Shown here piece after piece: positions 1-8,348 of a stretch of 64,000 nucleotides of DNA (positions are counted from its first letter, which is position 1; each line of letters starts with the position of its first letter). The translations under genes were made by a program, and so were the position numbers. Below the pieces are notes generated by a model that did no database searches, was not told the DNA's origin, and saw only the letters and a program-made list of their open reading frames with translations. Location of the stretch: NCBI GenBank assembly GCA_964494325.1, contig CAZBTJ010000003.1, positions 45,641-109,640 on the forward strand, written 5' to 3'. Source of the stretch: JAIPFM01 sp964494325 (GTDB lineage Bacteria; Planctomycetota; Phycisphaerae; Sedimentisphaerales; Anaerobacaceae).

Positions 1-1
1 T

Positions 2-547
2 CAGAGTCTCCTGGAAGAGACCTTTGATGAAGAACAGGCCATGGCTGTGCTGAACATGATACCCAGCGGGACGACTTTTCAAAATATTTTTGATTTCTAT
101 TTTCGGTCTGGTTTGGAACCTGATGAGTTCGAGGAGATTGCCGATCGATTGACCACCTCGGGTGAAACCGACCTGCCGGGCCTGATCAATATCAACCGGG
201 CACCATGGGAGGTCTTGGTCTGTCTGCCAGGTCTGGAAGAGAGCGATGTGGAACTACTATTCAATAACAGATCCGAAGATGAAGAGGGTATTGCCTGGGT
301 TGTAGAGGTTCTGGAACGTGAAAAGGCTGTGTCTATCGGGGCGTTGGTCACAGGACGATCTTCTCAGTATTCGGCAGACATTGTCAGCGTAAATCAGAAT
401 GGCCGTGCCTTTCAACGGGCTCAAATTGTGATTGATCCTGACGCTTCACCTTCCAAAATACTCTATTGGAAATCAATTTCACACTTGGGTTGGCCACTAG
501 ATCGTGAGATATTGGAAACCTTACGGGCTGGGGATGCACTAGAGTAA
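2..547 (+). CDS. gspK: GspK-like type II secretion minor pseudopilin, C-terminal part (5' truncated)
   Basis: The reading frame is open to the left edge of the window, so this is the end of a longer gene. The visible part contains a helix-hairpin-helix-like stretch (ININRAPWEVLVCLPGLEES) that matches the core of GspK, where a similar N-x-N-x-A segment precedes a LPG turn. GspK is the large minor pseudopilin that caps the type II secretion pseudopilus in the periplasm. The next genes look like GspL, GspM, GspC and GspD in the same direction with short gaps, which supports the call. The N-terminal prepilin peptide lies outside the window. Weaker alternative: another HhH-containing ComEA-like protein, which the context makes unlikely. 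Confidence 0.8.
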   Translation, partial: QSLLEETFDEEQAMAVLNMIPSGTTFQNIFDFYFRSGLEPDEFEEIADRLTTSGETDLPGLININRAPWEVLVCLPGLEESDVELLFNNRSEDEEGIAWVVEVLEREKAVSIGALVTGRSSQYSADIVSVNQNGRAFQRAQIVIDPDASPSKILYWKSISHLGWPLDREILETLRAGDALE

Positions 548-577
548 TAGACAATACTGTCAGACGAGACATTGAGT

Positions 578-1969
578 ATGAAAACAAAACATAAAAGCCT
601 ATTGGTATTAACCTTCAATGAGGATTCTGTGGCGGTGGCCCAAGCTTCATTGGGGCATGACTGTTACGAGATCAAGCGCACAGCGACGTTCTCTATGGAC
701 CAGGCAAATTCATGGGATGATCCTGATGGCTTTGGTCATGCCTTGCGTCAGTTTTTGCGTCAAGAACATATGTCCGCACGGGCTACGCTGGTGGGTGTAC
801 CCGCCAGGTGGGTTGTGGCCAAGTCAGTTCAAATTCCACCCACCAGGCGGGAAAACTTGGCGGGTTTGATCCAAATCCAGACGGAGCAGGCCTTTTCCTT
901 ACACTATCAGGATTTGGCTTTTGACTATAGTGCCCGCATCAGTGATTCCCAGCCCAACCAAGTTTTGCTGGCTGCGATGCAACGGAATCGGTTGGATCAG
1001 ATTAAAATACTGGCAAAGGCGGCAGGGCTACAGCTGGTGTCAGTTACGCCCTCTGTGGCTGCCATGGGGACGCTATCTAATGGCCTATCGCAAGCCTGTG
1101 GCATTTATGCTCAGAACGAACATTGCGAAATGGTCTTGGCTTCAGGGGGTGTGATTCACCAAATCAAGCATATGGCCACGCCTTTAAACAACAAAAATCC
1201 CCAAGTGATGGCCGAAGATATTCAGCGGTTGCTGATGTTGGCCGGAGGCCAGCCGCGTGAATTGGTGGTTTGGTCGGATGGTTCAAATCATGTGGATGCC
1301 ATAGCCGAGTTGAAGAAGACGCTTGGCTCAAAGATTGACATTCAGCAAGGACGTGACGCATTAACCCGATCCGGTCGGTTGCGCGTGGGCGAGACATCTA
1401 CCGACTATGACGGCGCTTTGAGTCTGATTCTGGCACATGACCAGACAGACGTCCAGTTAATCGACTTTTTGAATTCGCACTTGGTGGTCAAGGAATCTCG
1501 ACAGAAATCTCGCGTCATTCTGTGGGGTGTCGTGGCTGCGATGGTGGCTGTGCTGTTGATGGTTGGTATGCTTTTCGGGTGGTATCGGGATGCCCAGGCT
1601 ATTAAAGGGTATCAACAAACCTTGGAAGAGAATGCCCGATTGTACGAGGTGGCCTCAGGGATTCGCCAAAATCTATCCGACACGTCACCTTGGTATACCA
1701 AGCGGCCTCCATTTTTGGACAGTCTCAATGAATTGGTGATTGCATTTCCTGAGGCTGGAGATATTTGGGTTTCGAGTTTACGTCTGACAGACAACGGAGA
1801 GGGCATTATTACGGGTGAGGCAGTCAATCGCTTGGCCTCAAACAAGGTGGTGGATCGACTCAATCAATCCCAACATATTTCAGATGCCGCGTTACTCGGA
1901 TCAACCGGGGGCACCAATGCGTCAGGTGATGCCAAGTATTCGATTCGATTTGATTTCAAAAGTGAGTAA
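578..1969 (+). CDS. gspL: GspL/PilM-like type II secretion assembly protein
   Basis: About 464 residues. The first ~280 residues have the actin-like fold pattern of PilM/GspL cytoplasmic domains (TLVGVPARWVV, then an AMQRNRLDQI segment and a V-T-P-S-V turn). One strong membrane helix lies near residues 312-335 (VILWGVVAAMVAVLLMVGML), followed by a periplasmic ferredoxin-like region as in PilN/GspL. The protein would couple the cytoplasmic secretion ATPase GspE to the inner-membrane platform. ATG at 578 is chosen; an in-frame TTG at 572 would add two residues and neither has a clear SD. The gene sits 30 nt after gspK and 3 nt before the GspM-like gene, so one operon is likely. The exact family (GspL or a PilM-PilN fusion) is inferred. 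Confidence 0.75.
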   Translation: MKTKHKSLLVLTFNEDSVAVAQASLGHDCYEIKRTATFSMDQANSWDDPDGFGHALRQFLRQEHMSARATLVGVPARWVVAKSVQIPPTRRENLAGLIQIQTEQAFSLHYQDLAFDYSARISDSQPNQVLLAAMQRNRLDQIKILAKAAGLQLVSVTPSVAAMGTLSNGLSQACGIYAQNEHCEMVLASGGVIHQIKHMATPLNNKNPQVMAEDIQRLLMLAGGQPRELVVWSDGSNHVDAIAELKKTLGSKIDIQQGRDALTRSGRLRVGETSTDYDGALSLILAHDQTDVQLIDFLNSHLVVKESRQKSRVILWGVVAAMVAVLLMVGMLFGWYRDAQAIKGYQQTLEENARLYEVASGIRQNLSDTSPWYTKRPPFLDSLNELVIAFPEAGDIWVSSLRLTDNGEGIITGEAVNRLASNKVVDRLNQSQHISDAALLGSTGGTNASGDAKYSIRFDFKSE

Positions 1970-1972
1970 CAC

Positions 1973-2515
1973 ATGGATTTGTCAAAACGTGAAACAATCA
2001 TCTTGTATGGGGCTGTGGTCGCCGTAGCCCTGTGGGTTGGCTGGTACTTCGTATTTAAACCTGTTTCCAAACGGATGAACGAGACGCATCAACTCAAGAT
2101 CAGTCTCGAGCAGGAAGTCGATGCCATGAACGCTCTGCTGGATCGAAGGAAAGAGATTCAGGCCAGATGGCAGACCCGCATAGACGATGGTCTGGGGTCT
2201 GATGCTGCAGCCACTGAAAGTGTCATGTGGCACAGGTTGAGCCAGTGGTCGTCCGATAGCAATTTTGATTTGCCGAATATTACACCGCAACGTATGGCCA
2301 ATGACACGGCGTTTCAGGAGGTCATTTTTACGGTCTCAGGTAAAGGGACCGTTGAGGGGGCTGCTCGTTTGATTTGGGCGATTGAACAGAGCACCATGCC
2401 AGTGCGAGTCAGCAGTTTGCAGTTGGGTTCGCCTGATCCTTCCGGGCGAGAAATTTCGTTGTCCATGCGGTTGTCAGTTTTATATCTGAATAAGAGCAAA
2501 TCAGAGGCGTCCTGA
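1973..2515 (+). CDS. gspM: GspM/PilO-like type II secretion inner-membrane protein
   Basis: 180 residues with one N-terminal membrane helix (about residues 9-27, ILYGAVVAVALWVGWYFVF), a coiled-coil stretch (about 35-70, rich in E, Q, L, R) and a compact periplasmic domain. This is the layout of GspM and PilO, which form heterodimers with GspL/PilN in the secretion platform. Sequence similarity within this family is low, so the call rests on layout plus position between the GspL-like and GspC-like genes. It starts 3 nt after the upstream stop codon. The stop overlaps a possible ATG for the next gene (TGATG), but a better start for that gene lies downstream. Confidence 0.65.
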   Translation: MDLSKRETIILYGAVVAVALWVGWYFVFKPVSKRMNETHQLKISLEQEVDAMNALLDRRKEIQARWQTRIDDGLGSDAAATESVMWHRLSQWSSDSNFDLPNITPQRMANDTAFQEVIFTVSGKGTVEGAARLIWAIEQSTMPVRVSSLQLGSPDPSGREISLSMRLSVLYLNKSKSEAS

Positions 2516-2544
2516 TGGGACGTCTTTGCCATAGGAGTCACACG

Positions 2545-3138
2545 ATGGTACGGACTATCATATTTTTACTGGTTTTGGCGAGTTTGGTGGTTTTGCCACA
2601 GGTGTGGGCGCAGGATGACCCTACTGACAATAACCCGCCCAGTTTTGAACTCAAGTACAAATTGATCCTGGAGAGAAACATCTTTTCTCGGGATCGTCAG
2701 GTCTATCGCGAAGTGGTCAAGGTGGAGAGAAACGATCCACCGCCTCCTCCTTTGGAAGCCAGTTTCGTTGTCGTCGGTATTTCACGTCAGGATGATATGA
2801 CGGTGGCTTTTATTGAAGACACGTCGTTGGGTGAGGTTGATCAGTATGCGGTGAATAGCCAAATTGCCATGGGTAAGATTCTGGCCATGACATTGGATTC
2901 ACTTCAATACCAGGTCAGTACGGATGCCAATGATGTCAATGACGTGGCAGTGACTGATGTGAGAGTTGGGCAATCTTTGTTGGGTGAAACGGCCTCTGGC
3001 AGACTAGACAACGGTAGCCGGTCAGTGAGAAGCCGTGATGAGATTAAACCCGCTGAAACCAGCGAAGCTGATAATATGAGTGACGAAGATATGGACGAAG
3101 TTTTGAAGCGAATGATGGAAAAACGCGCGAGTGAATAA
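2545..3138 (+). CDS. GspC-like type II secretion periplasmic protein
   Basis: About 197 residues. A signal peptide or signal anchor (MVRTIIFLLVLASLVVLPQVWA) is followed by an ERNIFSRDR segment, a proline run, and a small beta domain (LEASFVVVGISRQDDMTVAF) resembling the homology region of GspC/PilP. That domain links the inner-membrane platform to the N0 domain of the secretin. The acidic C-terminus has no PDZ domain, so it is a short GspC or PilP-like form. ATG 2545 is preferred because AGGAG lies 8 nt upstream; an earlier ATG at 2515 overlaps the previous stop. The secretin gene follows after 51 nt, as expected for a C-D pair. Confidence 0.6.
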   Translation: MVRTIIFLLVLASLVVLPQVWAQDDPTDNNPPSFELKYKLILERNIFSRDRQVYREVVKVERNDPPPPPLEASFVVVGISRQDDMTVAFIEDTSLGEVDQYAVNSQIAMGKILAMTLDSLQYQVSTDANDVNDVAVTDVRVGQSLLGETASGRLDNGSRSVRSRDEIKPAETSEADNMSDEDMDEVLKRMMEKRASE

Positions 3139-3189
3139 ACAGGACACTTTGGAAGATATGACAGATAGTGATAGCTGAGGATAATCATC

Positions 3190-5625
3190 ATGAAAAAAAT
3201 GCGATTTTACGCTTGTATGTTACTCTTTACTCTACTGGTTTTGACACCATGCCTGGCACAGTCCAACACAGACGCCAATGCCATTCCGCCCGAAGACATA
3301 CCGATTGAAGACATTCAGCTTGAAATGAATTTCAAAGATGCACCGCTCCAAACCGTGGTGGAGTATTTGTCTGAAAAGGCCGGGTTGGTCATTCTCGCTG
3401 ATGACGGGATGGATCAACGACTCACGGTGATCAGCCGCAGCCCCGTGAATGTGGATGAAGCCATTGGTTTGATTGATTCAGTGCTCAAGGACAGCGGCTA
3501 CAGTGCCGTGCGTCAAGGTCGAACTTTGCGTATTGTCACGTCGGAGCAGGCCAGGTTCTATGCCATGCCAGTGGTCAAGGGCAGTGATCCCAATGCTATA
3601 GAGTCTTCGGATAGTATGGAATATCGCATCTTACCGATTCGATACAGAAGCGCCGAAGAATTGGCTGAAAACCTTCAGCCCCTGATGCCCGAATACGCGA
3701 TTCTCCAAGCCAACAAAGAAGGCAATGTTCTGCTCATTACGGATACACGTGCCAATATTAAGCGTATCCTCGAAATCGTGTATGCCCTGGATCAGCCCAT
3801 GTCGGCCGTGGCCAAGATACAGGTCTTTCGATTGAGGAATGCGGATGCGGCCAGCACCGCTGAATTAATCAGTAACATTTTCAAAGAAACTGCAACCTCA
3901 AGCAGTTCCAGTCGCAGCAGCAGTCGTGGTGGCAGTGATCGCGGTCGTGGCGGCCCAGGTGGGATGTTTGAGATGATGGCCAGGGCGCGTGGTGGCGGTA
4001 GTAGCTCGAGCAACAATGCTTCTTCTTCACGTGGTTCCGTACCCGTCACAGCGTCAGCAGATTCTCGTACCAACTCCGTGGTGGTCAGTGCGTCAGAAGA
4101 ACGCATGCAGGTGATTCAGCAGATGATTGAAGGGCTGGACACGACGACCGCTGAAATCGCGGATGTCAAGGTCTATCACCTGGAATATGCAGATGCCGAA
4201 AACACCGCCGAGTTGATTAACGATGTTTTTGGGAGCGGCTCCAGTTCTCGATCTTCAAACCAGCAGAGTAGTCGATCATTTCGAGGCCCCTCGGGCATGT
4301 TTGGTGGGGGTAGAAGTGACAACAATACCAATGCATCATCCAGCGGCTCCAATGCTGAGGTGATTGCGTCGGCAGATCAGCGCACAAACTCCATCGTGGT
4401 CAGCGGCCCGTCAGAAACCCTGCTTGTCATTGAACAGATTATCAAGGAACTGGATTCCAACCCGGAACAGGAACGTCAGATCTTTCCTTACGCGCTCAAA
4501 AATGCCAACGCGGCTAATCTTATGGAGATTCTCAACAACCTGTTTGAGCAGATTCAGAATTTGAACGAAGCGAACACCGGACGAAACAACCAGAGTTTTC
4601 AGGGGGGGGGGCGTGGCGGTCAAACTTCCAGCAGCAGTTCCACTTCCAATTCAAGTTCCGGTGGAGGTTTGGACGAGGAGACCTACTTCGAGGCCGATGA
4701 AGAAACAAATACCCTGCTGACCATGACCTCGGCCAAGAACTACGAACGCGTCATGCCCATTATCGAAGAGCTGGACCTGCCTGTGGGCCAGGTGCTGATC
4801 AAGGTACTGTTTGCTGAAGTCACGCACACTGACAGTGTAGATTTGGGTACAGAATTTTCCAAGTTTAATATTATGAATGGTAATGACACGGTTTGGAGTG
4901 CCACCAGTTCCTTTGGAACTCCGACGTCAGGTATGACTCTCAATAGTGTGTCTGGCGATTTGGATCTCGCGATTACTGCTTTACAAGAGACTGGGCGATT
5001 GAATGTGCTGTCCAGACCCTACATTTTGACCAGCAATAATCAGATGGCCACCATCACTGTAGGTGAAGAAGTGCCGATTCCGTCAGGTACTACCGTTACG
5101 GACGGTGGAAACACTCAGACCAGTGTGGAATATCGAGATGACATTGGCATCGTGTTGGAGGTGACACCTTCAATCAATCCTGATGGCTTAGTTAACATGA
5201 CCGTGTCTCCAAGGATTACAACACGTACTGCTGAAAAGGTTCAGGTCTCTGATACTCTGTCGGCTGAGACCTTTGCAACGCGTTCAGCCAGTACCAAAGT
5301 GGCGATACGAAACGGTCATACGATCGTGATTGGTGGCCTTATTGAGGATCAACTTAAGAGTACGATCAAAAAAGTCCCCTTGTTAGGTGATATCCCCTTG
5401 GTGGGCATGCTTTTTAGACGGACCGAAGAGAAAAAAACGAAAACAGAATTATTGATCTTCTTAACGCCCATAGTGGCTGAAAAGGCAGAAGATTTGGTTC
5501 CAATTTCTAATATTGAACGTGAGCGAAGCAGTCTGAATACTGACCCTTCGAGTGCAGAGATTTTCAAGACGCACATGGATGCGATGGATACACAGGTTGA
5601 AAAGAAAGAAAAGAACCTTGAGTGA
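3190..5625 (+). CDS. gspD: Type II secretion secretin GspD
   Basis: 811 residues with signal peptide MKKMRFYACMLLFTLLVLTPCLAQ. An N0 domain (about 35-115, containing DAPLQTVVEYLSEKAGLVI) is followed by three N1/N2/N3-type KH domains marked by repeated S-A-D-x-R-T-N-S-(V/I)-V-V-S motifs. They are separated by Ser/Gly/Asn/Arg-rich linkers. The C-terminal beta-barrel domain (about 535-770) ends in the secretin signature VPLLGDIPLVGMLFR. The protein forms the outer-membrane channel of type II secretion. Family members are usually 650-750 residues; the extra length is in the low-complexity linkers. A 10-base G run lies in one linker (4602-4611). It is the last gene of the operon, with a strong terminator 24 nt after the stop. 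Confidence 0.95.
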   Translation: MKKMRFYACMLLFTLLVLTPCLAQSNTDANAIPPEDIPIEDIQLEMNFKDAPLQTVVEYLSEKAGLVILADDGMDQRLTVISRSPVNVDEAIGLIDSVLKDSGYSAVRQGRTLRIVTSEQARFYAMPVVKGSDPNAIESSDSMEYRILPIRYRSAEELAENLQPLMPEYAILQANKEGNVLLITDTRANIKRILEIVYALDQPMSAVAKIQVFRLRNADAASTAELISNIFKETATSSSSSRSSSRGGSDRGRGGPGGMFEMMARARGGGSSSSNNASSSRGSVPVTASADSRTNSVVVSASEERMQVIQQMIEGLDTTTAEIADVKVYHLEYADAENTAELINDVFGSGSSSRSSNQQSSRSFRGPSGMFGGGRSDNNTNASSSGSNAEVIASADQRTNSIVVSGPSETLLVIEQIIKELDSNPEQERQIFPYALKNANAANLMEILNNLFEQIQNLNEANTGRNNQSFQGGGRGGQTSSSSSTSNSSSGGGLDEETYFEADEETNTLLTMTSAKNYERVMPIIEELDLPVGQVLIKVLFAEVTHTDSVDLGTEFSKFNIMNGNDTVWSATSSFGTPTSGMTLNSVSGDLDLAITALQETGRLNVLSRPYILTSNNQMATITVGEEVPIPSGTTVTDGGNTQTSVEYRDDIGIVLEVTPSINPDGLVNMTVSPRITTRTAEKVQVSDTLSAETFATRSASTKVAIRNGHTIVIGGLIEDQLKSTIKKVPLLGDIPLVGMLFRRTEEKKTKTELLIFLTPIVAEKAEDLVPISNIERERSSLNTDPSSAEIFKTHMDAMDTQVEKKEKNLE
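4602..4611 (+). repeat. Poly-G tract (10 G) inside gspD
   Basis: Ten consecutive G encode part of a Gly-rich linker between the last N domain and the secretin core. The frame is open through the tract. Runs of this length are slippage-prone in replication and sequencing. Confidence 0.9.
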
Positions 5626-5648
5626 TTTTGATCTTGAGTGAGCTTATT

Positions 5649-5692
5649 GCGTGTTGCTTCCATATTTATCGAGGCAACACGCTATTTTTTTT
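5649..5692 (+). terminator. Intrinsic terminator of the gsp operon
   Basis: A perfect 9-bp stem (GCGTGTTGC at 5649-5657 with GCAACACGC at 5674-5682) is followed by TATTTTTTTTG. It lies 24 nt after the gspD stop. Confidence 0.9.
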
Positions 5693-5711
5693 GTCCAAGT
5701 TTGCCTTGAGG

Positions 5712-5740
5712 TTGACAAAGGACCGAAAAAAAAGCATACT
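5712..5740 (+). promoter_or_regulatory. Sigma-70-type promoter for the candidate small RNA
   Basis: TTGACA (5712-5717), a 17-nt spacer containing an A8 run, then CATACT (5735-5740). This is one of the best -35/-10 matches in the window. It lies just after the gspD terminator and before a structured non-coding stretch, so transcription would begin near 5747. Confidence 0.6.
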
Positions 5741-5746
5741 AATAGA

Positions 5747-5885
5747 TACCGTGAATGGTGCAGTATTTGAGAGACTCTGAGCGGTTGCTATTTAGCTTTT
5801 GGTTTCTCAAAGTATCTGACGGAGGGGCTGAGACCTAAAACAACCTCCTGTCTACCCGCAAGGATCAGCCCCTTCCTTTTCTTTT
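5747..5885 (+). ncRNA. Candidate structured small RNA (~140 nt)
   Basis: The stretch between the promoter at 5712-5740 and a T-rich tract has no convincing reading frame but has two stems. Stem 1 pairs CAG-TA-TTTGAGA (5761-5772) with TCTCAAA-TA-CTG (5805-5818), about 12 bp with single-base bulges. Stem 2 pairs GGGGCTGA (5824-5831) with TCAGCCCC (5865-5872) and is followed by TTCCTTTTCTTTT, as in an intrinsic terminator. It fits a free-standing small RNA. A 5' leader of the gene at 6001 is the alternative. No known family (SRP RNA, 6S, tmRNA, TPP riboswitch) could be matched by eye. Confidence 0.5.
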
Positions 5886-5935
5886 GGTATATCCCCGTCT
5901 ATCGAAACTTCCGCAAGTTTTTTTCTTGAATGCAT

Positions 5936-5951
5936 AGTACGATATAGTACT
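5936..5951. promoter_or_regulatory. Inverted repeat upstream of the SnoaL-like gene
   Basis: AGTAC-GATATA-GTACT is a perfect 5-bp inverted repeat with a TATA-like centre, about 50 nt before the start at 6001. It may be an operator or may overlap a -10 element; no clear -35 was found. Confidence 0.3.
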
Positions 5952-6000
5952 GTCTTGTGTACAAACAAGATGATCAGGCAAGGAGTTTGAAAGAAAAGTC

Positions 6001-6477
6001 ATGCGTAAAGCAGCCAGTCTTTTAATTGCACTTGTGTGTATTAGCTGCGTGGCGGCATTTCAGGCCGGCAGTGATCCCGTTGACCATGATACCGTCATTA
6101 GACAATCTATATTGAAAGTTCACCAGGAAATGACCGAAGCGGGGCCTGACGTGGATACCTTCTTTGATTTTATTCTGGATTTTGACAATGGTATGATCAT
6201 CCAGGACGGTATGCTGTTCAAGACCAGCAATGAAGCCTATGACGCCGTCAAAAAAGGTTACAAAGGCGTGTCCAAGGTTGAGCGTGTCTATGATCAAACC
6301 TATGTTCAGGTTTTGTCTTCGGAGTCTGCTGTGCTTACAGGTACAGGCAATACGACAGTCACCCTAACAGATGGCCGAACCTTTGACTCCAAATTTGCCG
6401 TTTCCATGGTCTTTGTCTTACGCGGTGGACAGTGGAAGGTCTTGCACGGACATTATTCGATCCCCAATCCTCGATAA
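6001..6477 (+). CDS. Secreted SnoaL-like/DUF4440-type protein
   Basis: 158 residues with a signal peptide (MRKAASLLIALVCISCVAAFQ; cleavage near residue 21). The mature part has the pattern of the NTF2/SnoaL-like (DUF4440) fold: an N-terminal helix region, a DFDNGMIIQDG strand, and a closing pair of strands with AVSMVFVLRGGQWKVLHGHYS, where the W-K-(V/I)-x-H-x-H ending is typical of DUF4440. The fold binds small ligands or acts as an enzyme, and no specific function can be assigned. AAGGAG about 15 nt upstream supports the ATG. It stands alone between the small-RNA region and a convergent minus-strand operon. Confidence 0.7.
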   Translation: MRKAASLLIALVCISCVAAFQAGSDPVDHDTVIRQSILKVHQEMTEAGPDVDTFFDFILDFDNGMIIQDGMLFKTSNEAYDAVKKGYKGVSKVERVYDQTYVQVLSSESAVLTGTGNTTVTLTDGRTFDSKFAVSMVFVLRGGQWKVLHGHYSIPNPR

Positions 6478-6543
6478 TCTCCATGATTCTGAAACAGGCT
6501 GAGGATAGTCATGACAAAGCATGATACAGAGGTACGTTTGTTT

Positions 6544-6560
6544 ACAGGGTTTTACCCTGT
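6544..6560. other. Short perfect hairpin between convergent genes
   Basis: ACAGGGT-TTT-ACCCTGT forms a 7-bp stem with a 3-nt loop in the 147-bp gap between the genes ending at 6477 (+) and 6625 (-). No T run follows on the plus strand, so it is at best a weak terminator. Confidence 0.35.
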
Positions 6561-6624
6561 GTGCGCCGCTCTATCACTATCTGTGTGAGACGATTGTCAA
6601 AGCCAAGTCTGTCAAATAATGCTG

Positions 6625-7944
6625 TTAATCGGGCAAGCTGTACTGCCAGACAATGTCACCTTCTCGTCTGTGCTTGGGATCGGTGGTGCCATTGTCGTCC
6701 TGTTTATTGGTGTTTAGGCTGTAGAGAATAAATCCCTTTGTTTCCTTTCTGTATATGAGAGGCTTTCCAGTAAACGGGTCTGTACTCTCTTCCTGGGGGA
6801 AATCCACCAGTGTGTCAGGAAAAGTCTGTGTCGTTTGGAACCGTTCGATCAGATTTACGCCCACCTTTGTGATACGTAAACGCGCGAGCATCATGGTATA
6901 GAGCTCGTTCACCCGATACATCGCAGGCATGATTAAATGTGACATAATATAGTACTTTGGGCAACGTTCAGTAATCAGGAACTCCTCTTCGTTAAACTCG
7001 TGAAAAGGTTTTTCGAATAAAAGTGTGACTTGTAACATAGTGTTGAGATAGTAAGCATGGTCGGCCCAGAAAACAGGCTTAGCCGCCTTCATGTAGGTAT
7101 TAAAAAGCCATGCTTGGCCATTGTCCATGTTGAGCATTTCCATTACAAAAGGCTGAAAAGGGCTTTGAAAGAAACTATTGTCACATATTAATCGTTCTCC
7201 ATCAATGGACTTGACAAGGGGAGATTTGGCTTCAAATAAAGGATAAATTTTGTGAAAGTGTTGTACATGATCCTGTGACAGTGGTGTGGCTTTGCACAAA
7301 TCCTGTATAGATTGAAGGGTCGTATTGATCAATGCGATTCTGACCAATTGATTTACCAATAAAGGTTCGTCACGAGTCGCTTCGCAGAACTGCAACATTA
7401 TATCCACGAATTTCCAGGCCTTTTGAGGATCGTTAGATGCGAGTCGATCAATCTGGTACGCCATGAGCCGATTGAGTGTACGGAGACTCATTAAATGTTT
7501 CATCTGAATTTCAAATCCATCGTTATAGTCTACATCAAAACGACAGCCTGTTCGTTGAGTTCCTTGTTTAATTAGCTCCAAAGCTGAAGACACGAGATCA
7601 CTGTCAATGTATTGATTGAGTTCGTTTTGAATGACCTCATTGGGTTCGCCTTTGGAGGTTTTATCTAACAAGTCTGCTAAGGCTTCCATGAGTGAACGGT
7701 TACCTGCAGGTTCGGCCTTTAAGCGTGTGATCGCGCTGGTATAGAGTAGAGCCGCATTGTTATGATCAACAACAGGTGCGGGAATCACGGATTTGAGTGT
7801 TAAGGGACGACCGGCACGTCTCAAAGCATGATAGGCCAGTTGGAGTTTGACCAGGCTATACATTGATCCAATCCCGTAGGCGATACCCAAGACCATTAAG
7901 ACGATGATGAAACGTTTGATGCGTTTATGAGTTTTCTCTTTCAT
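6625..7944 (-). CDS. Membrane-anchored hypothetical protein of the ECF operon
   Basis: About 439 residues. One membrane helix lies near the N-terminus (after MKEKTHKRIKR, about residues 12-33), followed by a long, mostly helical soluble domain. Near the C-terminus a segment TDPFTGKPLIYRKETKGFILYS is followed by N-K-Q-D-D-N-G; this D-P-x-T-G-K-P-x-x-Y pattern recurs in planctomycete proteins of unknown function, and a similar segment occurs in the remnant at 47161-47418. ATG 7944 is chosen because AGGAGG lies 7 nt upstream and it overlaps the upstream stop as ATGA. It is the last gene of an ECF cassette, so it may be an output or sensor of that sigma factor. Function unknown. Confidence 0.75.
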   Translation of the reverse strand: MKEKTHKRIKRFIIVLMVLGIAYGIGSMYSLVKLQLAYHALRRAGRPLTLKSVIPAPVVDHNNAALLYTSAITRLKAEPAGNRSLMEALADLLDKTSKGEPNEVIQNELNQYIDSDLVSSALELIKQGTQRTGCRFDVDYNDGFEIQMKHLMSLRTLNRLMAYQIDRLASNDPQKAWKFVDIMLQFCEATRDEPLLVNQLVRIALINTTLQSIQDLCKATPLSQDHVQHFHKIYPLFEAKSPLVKSIDGERLICDNSFFQSPFQPFVMEMLNMDNGQAWLFNTYMKAAKPVFWADHAYYLNTMLQVTLLFEKPFHEFNEEEFLITERCPKYYIMSHLIMPAMYRVNELYTMMLARLRITKVGVNLIERFQTTQTFPDTLVDFPQEESTDPFTGKPLIYRKETKGFILYSLNTNKQDDNGTTDPKHRREGDIVWQYSLPD

Positions 7945-8348
7945 GGGGACCCTCCTTGGCGAAGCCATGTGTTTAACTGGTTGACGTGAGAGTAAGATCG
8001 GTTTGGATTGACTTTGACACTACACAATGCGATGGGCGATACATTGGGCAGACCAAACTCCATGGTGAGATCGGCTTCATGTTGTTGCGATGTTTGAATG
8101 GTCACCCAATTTGGAGAGGTTTCGTTTAATACATATCCAGCGGAATGAATCGCCAGGATTCCAAGCCATATGGCAGCCAGCCCAGACAAATAAGATCCCA
8201 ATGCGCCGAGTTGATGTTGAGCAGGTGATTGAGACCAATGTGTCTTTGCCAAATTGAGTACAGATTCTTTGAGTTCGACAGAGGGACACGCTATATGAAA
8301 TTGTCTGGCAAAAGTTTCTGTGTGTTTATTTGATGGTTGCTTGTTCAT
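7941..8348 (-). CDS. Small single-pass membrane protein next to ECF sigma factor (possible anti-sigma factor)
   Basis: About 135 residues. A short soluble N-terminus is followed by one membrane helix (about residues 50-73, GSYLSGLAAIWLGILAIHSAGYVL) and an extracytoplasmic tail. The start at 8348 has GGAGG upstream and overlaps the sigma factor stop as ATGA; its own stop overlaps the next gene the same way. Size, topology and place are those of a membrane anti-sigma factor, but no zinc anti-sigma (HxxxCxxC) motif is present. The role is therefore inferred from position only. Confidence 0.65.
   Translation of the reverse strand: MNKQPSNKHTETFARQFHIACPSVELKESVLNLAKTHWSQSPAQHQLGALGSYLSGLAAIWLGILAIHSAGYVLNETSPNWVTIQTSQQHEADLTMEFGLPNVSPIALCSVKVNPNRSYSHVNQLNTWLRQGGSP

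Noticed and set aside
5820..5872. TPP-riboswitch-like CTGAGA near the small RNA
   Set aside because: The conserved second half of the THI element is missing and no thiamine gene follows.
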